Source: Candidatus Shapirobacteria bacterium CG_4_10_14_0_8_um_filter_39_15 (GTDB lineage Bacteria > Patescibacteriota > Microgenomatia > UM-FILTER-39-15). From it: 41,662 nt of DNA. Numbering within the stretch: the first letter of the stretch is position 1; every line of letters starts with the position of its first letter. A program made the position numbers and the translations under genes. This document shows positions 22,722 to 31,435 of the stretch, one piece after another. The stretch covers positions 1 to 41,662 of the forward strand of contig PFLE01000017.1 of NCBI GenBank assembly GCA_002784465.1, in the 5' to 3' direction. A model generated the notes under the pieces. It was not told where the DNA came from. It saw only the letters and a program-made list of their open reading frames with translations, and searched no databases.

Positions 22722-23364
22722 ATGATTAAATATATTTGGGAGGATTTTGAGAACGAAAACCTTAAAACATTAAGGGATGAATATAAGCTGGAACAGGTCG
22801 TTGAATCTGGTAAAGACGAATACGAGAAACAACTTCTTTTAAAAAATTGGGTTAATAAAAAACTTTCCTTAGGATATAATCCCAAAAAAGAATATCAAAA
22901 CGCTTTGGAGATATTAGAAGATTCCCAAAGAGGCGAATTTTATTGCAGTCATTATTCCTTGGTATTTATCCAATGCGCCACAGTCTTGGGATGGTATTCA
23001 AGAAAACTGGGGATAGATTACGATCATGAATTTGGTGAGGAAGAAAAACATCACGGTATCGCGGATATTTGGTCAAATCAATTTAACAAATTGAAGGAAT
23101 AATTGGTGATTATCAGAAACGGTTGCGGTATGGTAAAGATACTTTTGGTTTTTTATTATTTTAAGAAATAATTTTTTTGAAGACCCCAATATTTATGATG
23201 GTAAATCATTGCTTTGGATTGATAAATATAATCAGGATAAAATCTGGTATAAGGGCGGGGGAACGAAAGGAAAATCCTATTCGCATCCACAATATAACAA
23301 CCAATTTATAAAAACGAATGATCTTAATTTATGTTTTCCCAGAATGGATAATTTAAGTTCTTGA
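22722..23364 (+). pseudogene. Transglutaminase-like protein, broken by two deletions
   Basis: The intact first part (22722-23102) has GEFYCSHYSLVFIQCATVLG with the putative nucleophile Cys and KHHGIADIWS with the putative His, as in transglutaminase-like Cys proteases. A TAA follows. The sequence continues one frame back (IIGDYQKRLRYGKDTFGF) and, after a T6 run near 23150, one further frame back (RNNFFEDPNIYDGKSLLWID, then CFPRMDN) to a TGA at 23362. Two single-base deletions explain this. The original protein was ~210 residues. The N-terminal part may still be made, without its C-terminal lobe. Confidence 0.7.
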
Positions 23365-23389
23365 CATTTTGTACAAAATATTGTACATT
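23361..23389 (+). promoter_or_regulatory. Promoter and operator of the second toxin-antitoxin module
   Basis: TTGACA (23361-23366), 17 bases, TACATT (23384-23389), then ATG 23396 after 6 bases: a leaderless antitoxin. The spacer holds TGTACAA-AATA-TTGTACA (inverted repeat) and the palindrome TTTTGTACAAAA. Binding there would block RNA polymerase, as expected for autorepression. Confidence 0.75.
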
Positions 23390-23395
23390 TGAATT

Positions 23396-23689
23396 ATGAA
23401 TTATATTGCTATATCTGAATTAAGAGCTAATTTACCGGATTTAATTGATCAAGTCAGTGATAAACTAGACCGATTAATTGTGACTGTTTCAGGAAAACCA
23501 AAAGCGGTAGTATTAAGTTTGGAAGAATTGGAGTCTATAGAAGAAACAGCCGAAATTCTTTCTGTTACCGGAATTTTGGAGTCAATAAAAGAAAGCAAGA
23601 AACAAATCTCCCAAGGGGAATATATTACTTTGGATAATTTGGAAAAGAAGTATGCCCGAACTAATACTGTCAAAAAATGCCGAGGATAA
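23396..23689 (+). CDS. Phd/YefM-type antitoxin (second)
   Basis: 97 residues: YIAISELRANLPDLIDQVSD, RLIVTVSGKPKAVVLSLEEL is the Phd/YefM domain; the C-terminal part (ILESIKESKKQISQGEYITL) would hold the toxin. It starts at the predicted mRNA 5' end and overlaps the toxin frame by 38 bases. It lies directly after the broken transglutaminase-like gene. Confidence 0.9.
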   Translation: MNYIAISELRANLPDLIDQVSDKLDRLIVTVSGKPKAVVLSLEELESIEETAEILSVTGILESIKESKKQISQGEYITLDNLEKKYARTNTVKKCRG

Positions 23690-23903
23690 TTTCTGCCGCA
23701 TTCCCAAATCGGAACAGAAAAAAATAAATACCAAGCTTCATCTTCTAAGAGAAAATCCGTTAAGTGATAAACCTTTAACTGGGGAATTGCAAGGACTTTG
23801 GTCTTTACGCGCTTGGCCTTACCGAATCCTTTATGAATTTAAACAAAAAGAAAAAGTTATTATAATCCATCGGATTCTTCATCGCCAAGGCGCCTACAAA
23901 TAA
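23652..23903 (+). CDS. RelE/ParE-family toxin (second)
   Basis: 83 residues: PELILSKNAEDNFCRIPKSE, RENPLSDKPLTGELQGLWSL and WPYRILYEFKQKEKVIIIHR then ILHRQGAYK. The RAWPYRILYEF strand and HRILHRQGAY end are typical of the RelE superfamily (mRNA interferase-like members end in HR..AY). ATG 23652 lies inside the antitoxin gene. The gene is convergent with the penicillin-binding protein gene, 2 bases away. Confidence 0.9.
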   Translation: MPELILSKNAEDNFCRIPKSEQKKINTKLHLLRENPLSDKPLTGELQGLWSLRAWPYRILYEFKQKEKVIIIHRILHRQGAYK

Positions 23904-23905
23904 TT

Positions 23906-26218
23906 TTAATTGTGGATAGCTGGTAAAAGCTGGCCTGGTTTACTGGTTTTCTGGTTATCTGGTATGCTGGTAGGCGTTAATTGTTTCGGAGTGCAGTGAT
24001 TTTTTGGTTCAGTGCCCGGTAAAAAATACTCCCATTTTCCGCCGCAACCTTCGCAGGGAAGAGTATTGGTAATCGGACAGATTTCAATTTTTAATAGGTT
24101 TTCCGGTTTGGCAAATTCCTTATCGGGGATGTCTTTCAATAAATTCGTCATTATTTTATTCCAAATCGGGGAGGCGCCGGTAATTCCGGAGGCAACATAG
24201 CTCATGGGAGTATTATCGTTGTTGCCGACCCAAACGACAGCAACATAATTTTGGGTATAACCAACCGTCCAGTTGTCCCGTAAATTTTGAGTTGTTCCGG
24301 TTTTTACTGCCACATGCGGGTGATTGGCAATATTCAGATATGATGAGGGGCCGAAAGCCGGCGTTCTGGCAGAATTATCTGATAGAATATCAGTTAAAAT
24401 ATAAGCAACTTGGGGATTAAGTACTTGAATTGGTTGACAAGGTACGCTGAGGTCGGATGTCGCATTCACATCGCGCACTAACGCAAGCGTCCTGCCGGAT
24501 ACGCCCCGCCTATCGGTTGGGGCTAGAGTTTGCTCGTTCAGCGACATCTCTCCCCGCGTACCGCATTCACTCTTAAAGATAATTTTTCCCTTACTGTCTT
24601 TAATTTCCAGAATTGGTTGTAAATCAACTCGGATGCCTGAATTTGCCAAAGTTCCATAAACAACGGCCATGTCTGTCATTTTGACTTCGCCCCCGCCCAA
24701 CGTTAAGGATAAACCAAAACGGGAGCGGTCGGCCCAGGTGGTGATGCCCATTTTTTCACCCTGATCAATCATTTGGTTAACGCCCATGGCGGAAAGAACT
24801 TTTACGGCCGGGACATTATAAGAGGAACCAAGAGCCGTTCTTAAAGGAACATTACCGTGGAAACGATGGTCATAATTGATTGGTGAATAAGGTTCCTGGC
24901 CGGGAATATGATAAGTGATTGGAGTATCGGAAAGAATTGTTGCCGGCGTGAAGCCGTTTTGCAGAGCAACGGCATAATTAACGGGTTTAATTGACGAACC
25001 CGGTTGGCGCAGGGCGGTGGTGACATTGTAATTACCGCTGTTTCCCAAATCAAAGTAATCTTTTGATCCAATCATCGCCAGAATCTCGCCAGTTTGCGGG
25101 TTAGTAACTAAAGCAGCGCCATTGGTAATATGCAATCTTTTTAAGCTGTCAATTTCATTGGTAACAATTTTTTGGGCCATTTCCTGAAGATTAAGATCGA
25201 GACTGGTGGTGACTTCCAGTCCGCCCTGCTCTACCATCGTTTCCCCATACTTTTGAACCAAGAGATCTTTTATATACATGACAAAATGGGGGGCATGAAT
25301 ATCAATTTTTTGCGGCTTAAAAACAATTTCTTCTTTTGAGGCTGATTGAAAATCAGCGTTGGTGATATATTTTTCCTCAAGCATTCTTTTTAAAACCAGT
25401 TGTTGTCTTTCGGTTGCCTTTTGGGGGTTTGAGCCAAAAGGTGAATAAGTAGTTGGTGATGCTGGCAGGCCCGCCAAAAAAGCTGACTGTGCCAGATCCA
25501 ATTGCCCAACCGGTTTGCCAAAATAGAGCTGGGAAGCTTCTTCAACTCCGTAGGCGGCGCCGCCGAAACCAACTTCATTGAGATACATTTGTAAAATCTG
25601 GTCTTTGGAAAATCTTTTTTCAACGGCCAGGGATAAAATCACCTCTTTAATTTTTCTTTTCAAAGTTTTTTCCGGAGTTAACAAGGTATTTTTTACCAAT
25701 TGCTGGGTAATTGTTGATCCGCCCTCGATTTTGCCTTGAGTTAAATCCGCTTGAGCCGCCCGAAATATTCCCCGGAAAGAAAGTCCATTATGTTGGTAAA
25801 ATTCGGCATCCTCAATTGCCAATGTCGCCAGAATTAATTCTTTGGGAATGTCTTGAAGTTTGACCAACGTCCGATTTTGATTAAGATAGATTTTGTAAAG
25901 CAGATTATTGTTACGGTCAAAGATTTTGGTTGTCAGAATTTGATTTCGGGTGATCAGTTTTTCGGGATTGGGAAGATCTTTAATTATCTGGTTGTAAAAT
26001 ACGAAGAGAAGCAAGAAGCAAGAAGCGAGAAGCGAGAATAAGAATAATAATTTTCGGGAAAGAGAAAATTTAGGCAAGGATAAATGGGGGAGTTGGGGGA
26101 TGTGAGGACGTTGGGGAAGACGGATATATAAATGGCTGGAAAGAAAAAGTAAAAAATAGACAGAATGAAATATTAGCCAAGAAATAGGCTTTCCCAAAGA
26201 CTGCAAAAACCTCACCAT
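23906..26218 (-). CDS. Class A penicillin-binding protein (PBP1A-like), copy 1
   Basis: From ATG 26218 (MVRFLQSLGKPISW) the product is ~770 residues. A hydrophobic N-terminus and one main membrane helix (LLFLFSLLASCFLLLFVFY) are followed by the glycosyltransferase domain (IEDAEFYQHNG with its catalytic Glu, GGSTITQQLVKN, YLNEVGFGG) and the transpeptidase domain (PGSSIKP nucleophile, SSYN, VKTGTT). The tail is Cys-rich and Thr/Pro-rich. It builds peptidoglycan outside the membrane. Between DSKGKIIFKSEC and QPIQVLNPQVAY lies a foreign ~40-residue loop encoded by a palindromic insert at 24441-24562. A paralogue lies at 27062-29281. Confidence 0.93.
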   Translation of the reverse strand: MVRFLQSLGKPISWLIFHSVYFLLFLSSHLYIRLPQRPHIPQLPHLSLPKFSLSRKLLFLFSLLASCFLLLFVFYNQIIKDLPNPEKLITRNQILTTKIFDRNNNLLYKIYLNQNRTLVKLQDIPKELILATLAIEDAEFYQHNGLSFRGIFRAAQADLTQGKIEGGSTITQQLVKNTLLTPEKTLKRKIKEVILSLAVEKRFSKDQILQMYLNEVGFGGAAYGVEEASQLYFGKPVGQLDLAQSAFLAGLPASPTTYSPFGSNPQKATERQQLVLKRMLEEKYITNADFQSASKEEIVFKPQKIDIHAPHFVMYIKDLLVQKYGETMVEQGGLEVTTSLDLNLQEMAQKIVTNEIDSLKRLHITNGAALVTNPQTGEILAMIGSKDYFDLGNSGNYNVTTALRQPGSSIKPVNYAVALQNGFTPATILSDTPITYHIPGQEPYSPINYDHRFHGNVPLRTALGSSYNVPAVKVLSAMGVNQMIDQGEKMGITTWADRSRFGLSLTLGGGEVKMTDMAVVYGTLANSGIRVDLQPILEIKDSKGKIIFKSECGTRGEMSLNEQTLAPTDRRGVSGRTLALVRDVNATSDLSVPCQPIQVLNPQVAYILTDILSDNSARTPAFGPSSYLNIANHPHVAVKTGTTQNLRDNWTVGYTQNYVAVVWVGNNDNTPMSYVASGITGASPIWNKIMTNLLKDIPDKEFAKPENLLKIEICPITNTLPCEGCGGKWEYFLPGTEPKNHCTPKQLTPTSIPDNQKTSKPGQLLPAIHN
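24441..24562. repeat. 122-bp palindromic insert inside PBP copy 1
   Basis: GGTACGC (24441-24447) and GATGTCGC (24456-24463) on the left mirror GCGACATC (24541-24548) and GCGTACC (24556-24562) on the right. GC content is well above that of the gene. It is read in frame (GTRGEMSLNEQTLAPTDRRG and onward) without breaking the protein. It resembles a miniature inverted-repeat element. Confidence 0.7.
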
Positions 26219-26347
26219 AAGTTTGATAATCTTGGGTCTTTTTGAGCAGGAATAGATCACGCCTGTCCAACGTGTTCCCATTGGCCAGTATTTTAGATCA
26301 TTTTATGGCTGAATGAAAGAGGGAACTATTTGGTTGCAGAATTGACA

Positions 26348-26806
26348 CTAAGAAAAAACCGTGCCAATCACGATTTTCTTAGGATAAATAAAAGTTACCA
26401 TAAGGTTACTGAAAAAATCAATCGTTCCAAAAATCGCCGTTTGTTGAGGATAAGAATTTGGAAAGATATTTTTAGTGAAGGCCGCACAGCCGAGATATTT
26501 GATATTGTTTTTAGGACTATCTGGATCTTCAATAAGATAACCTACTTTATGGAAATAGCCCAAAATTGTTCCTCCGCCTAAACCTTTTAGTTCTGTTTCT
26601 TGACCGTTTTCAATAGTGTAATCCAAATTTTCCCCAATTTCCCTGTTAATCATGGTTAAATCTGCCCCAGAATTAATGAGCCCCAATAGATAAATAACTT
26701 TTTCTGGATTTTTGGGATTATATATCCCGATTCTTGCCCACGGCAATAATCGAGATTCTTTTTGATGTTTGAGAAAATATAAAACTTTGGTATAGGGAAA
26801 TTCCAT
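26348..26806 (-). CDS. Retropepsin-like protein with Asn for the catalytic Asp
   Basis: 152 residues. GLINSGADLTMINREIGENL corresponds to the flap-side LxDSGAxxTxx motif of single-domain retropepsin-like aspartic proteases, and IFGTIDFFSNLMVTF to the ILGxxxFFDxFxVxF strand near their end. The catalytic Asp is Asn45 (codon AAT), so proteolysis is doubtful unless Asn deamidates or the base is miscalled. ATG 26806 directly follows the stop of the DUF5678-like gene. The pair recurs in CPR genomes as far as I recall; its purpose is unknown. Confidence 0.75.
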   Translation of the reverse strand: MEFPYTKVLYFLKHQKESRLLPWARIGIYNPKNPEKVIYLLGLINSGADLTMINREIGENLDYTIENGQETELKGLGGGTILGYFHKVGYLIEDPDSPKNNIKYLGCAAFTKNIFPNSYPQQTAIFGTIDFFSNLMVTFIYPKKIVIGTVFS

Positions 26807-26998
26807 TTAACCGACGGCCAAATAAGTGGGATTAACAGATTTAAAAACAGTTGGATTGGAAACTCCAAGCCTGTTTGTTTTTATCATGACTGCTTTTAGG
26901 GTTTTTGCAGAGGCCAGGAATTTTGTATTATCGGGAGTTAAAGCAATCCAACCGCTTTTTTTCCTGCCTAATAATTTACTTAAATCTAGAAGTTTCAT
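26807..26998 (-). CDS. DUF5678-like small protein
   Basis: 63 residues: LGRKKSGWIALTPDNTKFLA, SAKTLKAVMIKTNRLG, NPTVFKSVNP. The order 'GxWIAL..D...ASAKTLK.V...G..NP..FKV' matches the DUF5678 pattern, whose function is unknown. No Shine-Dalgarno. It lies immediately upstream of the retropepsin-like gene with no gap, so the two are co-translated. Confidence 0.65.
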   Translation of the reverse strand: MKLLDLSKLLGRKKSGWIALTPDNTKFLASAKTLKAVMIKTNRLGVSNPTVFKSVNPTYLAVG

Positions 26999-27061
26999 AA
27001 AATTATTATATTTTTTAATATCAAAGATGTCAATATTATTCCCTATCCAAATCCAAATGTT

Positions 27062-29281
27062 TTATTGGGTTGGTTGGGGAGTCAAAGCCAGTTGGTTCTG
27101 GAGTTTTTGGTAATCAATCATAATCGGGTCAGTTTGGGCGGTGCAATCAAGGCATAATTGGGTCCCAAGCGGATCAGTAATAATTGAGTGTTCCTGATTA
27201 ACTTTATTCTCCGGAAGGGTTTTGTCGGTTGCCAATTGGTTGGTAGTTTTATCAATCTCCACATTCATTTTTAAATTTTCTATTTCCGTCGGCATGGTTC
27301 CCTCTAAGAAATATTCGAATCTGGTATCGCAGGGACTGGCGGGATTGGGTAATTTTCCCGAGATTGAACAAATTGAAGTTCCGATAATGTTGTCTGGTTT
27401 TAACGGCCATTCCTGTTTAGAATCTTTCAAGATGGATGAAATAATCTTATTCCAGATTGGGGAGGCGCCGGTAACCCCGGAAGCAATGGCAGACATGGCT
27501 TGGTTATTATTATTGCCAACCCAAACCGTAACCAAATGCGACGGATTATAGCCAATCGTCCAATTGTCTCGCTTGTCATTGGTTGTTCCGGTTTTTACCG
27601 AGACTTCCGGATGGTTTTTGACATTTAAATATGAGGAAGAACCAAAAGCCATTGATCGGGCATTATTGTCCAAAAGAGCATGGGAAATTAAATAGGCCAC
27701 TTCAGCCGGAATAATCCGGTCGCCATCCTGAATTTTTCCCTGCCTGCCGGCAGGCAGGGTTTCTTCCAAAGTTTTTCCTGAAGAATCTTCAACTTTAAGA
27801 ACATAAATCAAGTTTTGTTTTATGCCTTGATTGGCAAAAACGCCAAAGGCGGTGGCCATATCCGTCATTTTTACCTCGCCGCCGCCTAAAGTTAAAGATA
27901 AACCATATTTTTTCGGATCAGTCAAAGTGGTTAAACCCATTTGTTGGGCAAAGGGAATAAAATTTTCTAAAGAATTTAAAGCCAATACTTTAACGGCCGG
28001 AATATTAATTGAATTACCCAAAGCAAACCTGACCTGAATCGGGCCGTGGAAAGAATTATCATAATTTCCGGGACAATAATTTGGTTGACCGGTAACCTGG
28101 AAACAAGTCGGTTCGTCATTAAAAGCGGTTGCCAAAGTAATTTTTTTGTTCATTAAACCAAGAGCATAATTAATTGGTTTGATTGATGAACCCGGTTGGC
28201 GCAGGGCGGTGGTGACATTAAAATTGCCTTCAATATCTTTGGCAAAATAATCTTTTGAGCCAATCATGGCCAAAATCTCCCCGGTTTTGGGATTGGTAAC
28301 CAAAGCCGCGCCATTGCTGACATTGGCCGATTTTAATTTCGCTACTTCGCTGGCAACGGTTTGCTGGGCAAAATTTTGAACATCAAGATCTAAAGTGGTG
28401 GTGACTTTTAATCCTCCTTGCTCCACCGTCAGTTGGCCGTATTTTTCCACTAATTGTTCTTTAACCAATAAAACAAAATGGGGCGCCTGCAGCCGGTTTC
28501 CTTGGGGAGCAAAAACAACCTCTTGGTCTTTGGCTTTTTGTCTTTCGTCTTTGGTTAAATGCTTATCTTCTACCATTTGATCTAATACCCAAATCTCTCT
28601 TTCTTTTGCTAATTCCGGATGGGCGCCGAAAGGGGAATAACGGGTTGGTGAAGCAGTTAAACCGGCCAATAGGGCGGCTTCCGGCAAAGTGAGATCTTTG
28701 GCAGACTTATTGAAATATGTTCGTGATGCACTTTCAATTCCCCAGGCAGTTCCTCCATAAGGAATTTGATTAAGATACATTTCTAAAATTTTGTCTTTGG
28801 GATATTTCATTTCGACGACTAAAGTTAAAACCGACTCCCGGATTTTTCTTTTGATGGTTCTTTCTTGGGTCAATAGGGCATTTTTAACTAATTGCTGGGT
28901 AATAGTAGAGCCGCCTTGAAGTTTTTGGCGGAAAGCGATATTAAAAGTAGCTCGAATCATACCAGTGATTGAAAAACCATGATGATTATAAAAATCTTTA
29001 TCTTCAGCGGAAATGGTGGCCCATTTAACATATTCGGGAAGATCGGAAATTTTAATCGGCGTCCGATTTTGATCCGCATAAATTTCATAAAGAATTTTAC
29101 CGTTTCGGTCTAAAATTTTAGTAGAAATAGGATATTGTGAAGATGATAATTTATCAGGGGAGGGAAGACCCCAGAAAAGATAGAAAATAGAAGCGAGAAT
29201 AAACAACAAACAGCATACAACAAAGTATTTTTTCCTGGCAGGAAATTTTTTAGTTTTTCTGAATTTTGATTTCTTTGGCAT
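27062..29281 (-). CDS. Class A penicillin-binding protein (PBP1A-like), copy 2
   Basis: From ATG 29281 (MPKKSKFRKTKKF) the product is ~739 residues: basic tail, one membrane helix (YFVVCCLLFILASIFYLFW), glycosyltransferase domain (SAEDKDFYNHHG, GGSTITQQLVKN, YLNQIPYGG), transpeptidase domain (PGSSIKP, SINIP region, VKTGTT) and a C-terminal tail with two Cys pairs. All catalytic motifs are intact. In the loop before IIPAEVAYLIS it carries LPAGRQG, encoded by a 22-bp palindrome. That is the same loop that is invaded in copy 1. Start is leaderless, 6 bases after TATAAT. Confidence 0.94.
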   Translation of the reverse strand: MPKKSKFRKTKKFPARKKYFVVCCLLFILASIFYLFWGLPSPDKLSSSQYPISTKILDRNGKILYEIYADQNRTPIKISDLPEYVKWATISAEDKDFYNHHGFSITGMIRATFNIAFRQKLQGGSTITQQLVKNALLTQERTIKRKIRESVLTLVVEMKYPKDKILEMYLNQIPYGGTAWGIESASRTYFNKSAKDLTLPEAALLAGLTASPTRYSPFGAHPELAKEREIWVLDQMVEDKHLTKDERQKAKDQEVVFAPQGNRLQAPHFVLLVKEQLVEKYGQLTVEQGGLKVTTTLDLDVQNFAQQTVASEVAKLKSANVSNGAALVTNPKTGEILAMIGSKDYFAKDIEGNFNVTTALRQPGSSIKPINYALGLMNKKITLATAFNDEPTCFQVTGQPNYCPGNYDNSFHGPIQVRFALGNSINIPAVKVLALNSLENFIPFAQQMGLTTLTDPKKYGLSLTLGGGEVKMTDMATAFGVFANQGIKQNLIYVLKVEDSSGKTLEETLPAGRQGKIQDGDRIIPAEVAYLISHALLDNNARSMAFGSSSYLNVKNHPEVSVKTGTTNDKRDNWTIGYNPSHLVTVWVGNNNNQAMSAIASGVTGASPIWNKIISSILKDSKQEWPLKPDNIIGTSICSISGKLPNPASPCDTRFEYFLEGTMPTEIENLKMNVEIDKTTNQLATDKTLPENKVNQEHSIITDPLGTQLCLDCTAQTDPIMIDYQKLQNQLALTPQPTQ
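27738..27759. repeat. 22-bp palindromic insert inside PBP copy 2
   Basis: Perfect palindrome with the core TGCCTGCCGGCAGGCA, read as LPAGRQG. The same core lies in the aldolase gene at 19515-19530 and is also read as LPAGRQG. Confidence 0.85.
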
Positions 29282-29287
29282 CACAAT

Positions 29288-29293
29288 ATTATA
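29288..29293 (-). promoter_or_regulatory. -10 box of PBP copy 2
   Basis: A perfect TATAAT on the minus strand, 6 bases before ATG 29281, implying a leaderless transcript. A hairpin CAGCCGAAGGCTG overlaps it upstream. Confidence 0.5.
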
Positions 29294-29389
29294 GCAGCCG
29301 AAGGCTGATATATCGAATTTCATTCGTTATACCTGCTTTAGACAAATCGTGCATTTTTTAACAAGAAAAATGCTAGAATTTAATTATAA

Positions 29390-29945
29390 ATGAAAAAGCA
29401 ACCGAAAAAGCCAACAGTTTATGCCTTCATTGACAGTCAGAATTTGAATCTGGGAACGAGTAAAGATATCTATCGTCACAAAAAAATTAATTTATAAGGG
29501 TTGGAGGTTGGATTTTAGGAAGTTTAGGAAATATTTATCTGATAAATTTCGAGTCAGAAAAGCATTTCTTTTTATTGGTTACATAAAACAAAATGAAAAA
29601 CTTTATACAAGTCTTAAATCTTTTGGTTATCAGGTGGTTTTCAAACCGACTGTCAGTGATAGTGAGGGAAAATCGAAAGGAAACGTTGATGCTGAATTGG
29701 TTTTATACTCGTCAGCGATTGAATATTCTAATTATGACCAAGCGATAATTGTTTCCGGTGATGGAGATTTTTTCTGCTTAGTTGATTTTTTGAGAAAAAG
29801 AAGAAAACTTAAAGGAATTATTATTCCGAATCGTTATTCAGAATCGAGCATGTTAAAAGATTTTGGAGAATACAAGACTTTTATAAATCGGGAGAAAGAA
29901 AAACTGGAATTTAAGCCAACAAAAATGGGAGGCGTTGCAATATGA
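29390..29945 (+). pseudogene. NYN-domain (LabA/DUF88-like) nuclease, frameshift at A7
   Basis: From ATG 29390: KKPTVYAFIDSQNLNLGTSK, the first Asp strand of an NYN/PIN-like RNase. This frame stops at 29497. Skipping one A of the A7 run (29480-29486) gives YKGWRLDFRKFRKYLSDKF, then KGNVDAELVLYS and AIIVSGDGDFFCLVDFL, the remaining acidic motifs, to the stop at 29945. The whole would be ~184 residues. A one-base insertion, a sequencing error, or polymerase slippage on A7 could all be responsible. The downstream part alone would need TTG 29508 and lacks the first catalytic Asp. Confidence 0.75.
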
Positions 29946-30145
29946 CACGTAGTCATATGGTCGTATTCTCCCTCGTGATTAATAAATTATAGCAAATTTT
30001 TTTGGATTTACAACCCCTAATTCTGAATTCTTTTCAAAACACCAATATCTTGTTGTTCTAAAAAGAACCGGCCCGGGGATACTTCACAAATTTCCAGCTT
30101 GCGCCAGATTTCTGTTTTCACCCCGGACCGTTTACTTACTGCCAC

Positions 30146-30173
30146 TTGACAAATCGTCTCAAGATGATACGAT
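30146..30173 (+). promoter_or_regulatory. Promoter of the Fic-like gene
   Basis: TTGACA (30146-30151), 16 bases, TACGAT (30168-30173), and ATG 30181 after 7 bases: leaderless. Confidence 0.55.
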
Positions 30174-30180
30174 AATATGT

Positions 30181-31236
30181 ATGAATGAGACGATTCTTAC
30201 TCAACGGCAAAAATACCTTCTTAATCTTATAAACCAATCAGAAGGTTTATCGCGTGAAGAAATTCAAGAGAGGACATCTCTATTATATTCTATTTCCAAA
30301 CCAACCATTATCAGAGACCTTAATATATTATTGAAGGAACGATTTATCGAAGTATTAGGTGAGGCAAGGGCGACCAGATATTTACCTAAGGTTCAAAATC
30401 CGCTTCTTCGCCGGTTTGATCTTGAGCGATATTTTGCCGATGATCCGGACGACAGAATCAACGCCAGGAAATCATTTGATCTGAAAATATTTGAAAATTT
30501 GCACGGTTTATTTTTGCCGGAAGAAACAGACACTCTGGGGAAAATTGCCCTAAGTTTTAAGAAACAAACGACTAATCTAAGCCCCGATCTTTTAAAGAGA
30601 GAACTGGAAAGATTTATGATTGAACTATCCTGGAAATCTTCCAAAATAGAAGGCAATACTTATACCCTTCTTGAGACAGAGTCTTTGATTAAAGAGCAAA
30701 AAGAGGCAGTTGGTAAAAGCAAAGACGAGACGACAATGATTCTTAATCATAAAAACGCCTTTGAACAAATATTGAAAAATAAAGAGAGTTTTAAGACAAT
30801 TTCTATTTCGGAAATTAATCAATTGCACAATCTTTTAACTAAAGGCTTGGGGATTTCTTTTGGCATTAGGAAACAGGCAGTAGGAATTACCGGTACAACT
30901 TATCGTCCGTTTGATAACGAGCATCAGATAAAGGAAGTGTTTGAAAAAACAGTTAATGCTATCAATAAAGCTACCGATCCTTTCGAAAAAGCGTTGATTG
31001 TTCATTTTATGATTCCTTATATTCAACCATATGGCGATGGTAACAAAAGAACCGCCAGAATGTTGACGAATGCGATTTTATTGGCTTATGATTTGTACCC
31101 GCTTTCATACCGGAGTGTTGATGAAGATGAATTTAAGAAAACTTTAATTTTGTTTTACGAACAGGAAAGTATTTGTGAGATAAAAAGATTGTTTATTGAG
31201 CAGGTAAAATTCGCTAACGAAACTTATTTTAGATGA
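30181..31236 (+). CDS. Fic-domain protein with N-terminal winged helix, catalytic His replaced
   Basis: 351 residues. Residues ~1-70 form a DeoR-like winged helix (LLNLINQSEGLSREEIQERT, SKPTIIRDLNILLKERFIEV). A class II inhibitory helix SSKIEGN (153-159, matching [S/T]xxxE[G/N]) precedes the Fic core. The Fic motif reads IQPYGDGNKRTAR where HPFxxGNGRxxR is canonical: the catalytic His is Gln282, and Gly is Lys289. AMP transfer by the usual mechanism is therefore unlikely, though related 'QPF.DGNKR' forms exist. A regulator-like role is possible. The leaderless start is supported by its promoter. Confidence 0.85.
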   Translation: MNETILTQRQKYLLNLINQSEGLSREEIQERTSLLYSISKPTIIRDLNILLKERFIEVLGEARATRYLPKVQNPLLRRFDLERYFADDPDDRINARKSFDLKIFENLHGLFLPEETDTLGKIALSFKKQTTNLSPDLLKRELERFMIELSWKSSKIEGNTYTLLETESLIKEQKEAVGKSKDETTMILNHKNAFEQILKNKESFKTISISEINQLHNLLTKGLGISFGIRKQAVGITGTTYRPFDNEHQIKEVFEKTVNAINKATDPFEKALIVHFMIPYIQPYGDGNKRTARMLTNAILLAYDLYPLSYRSVDEDEFKKTLILFYEQESICEIKRLFIEQVKFANETYFR

Positions 31237-31435
31237 TTCTAATTAATGCAATTGCTACAATTGTTACGATTGCTATATTGCTTGCCCTGAGCGTGGCGAA
31301 GGGTTATATTGCTATATTGCTAGAATGATAGATTGTTAAGGGAGATTGGGAAAATAAGGGAGATAAAGGAATATAAGGGAAAGAAGAGATAGAGATCTTG
31401 ACCAAAGGATTGAAGAAAGTTGTATAATGTTACCA

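Noticed and set aside
29477-29497. A dnaX-type -1 programmed frameshift at the A7 run.
   Set aside because: The second half lies in the +1 frame, not -1, so the classical slippery mechanism does not apply.
30017-30121. Minus-strand frame from GTG 30121 (KTEIWRKLEICEVSPGRFFL...) in the gap before the Fic-like gene.
   Set aside because: Only 34 codons, no ribosome site, promoter or family; possibly a remnant. I see no other gene in 29946-30180.
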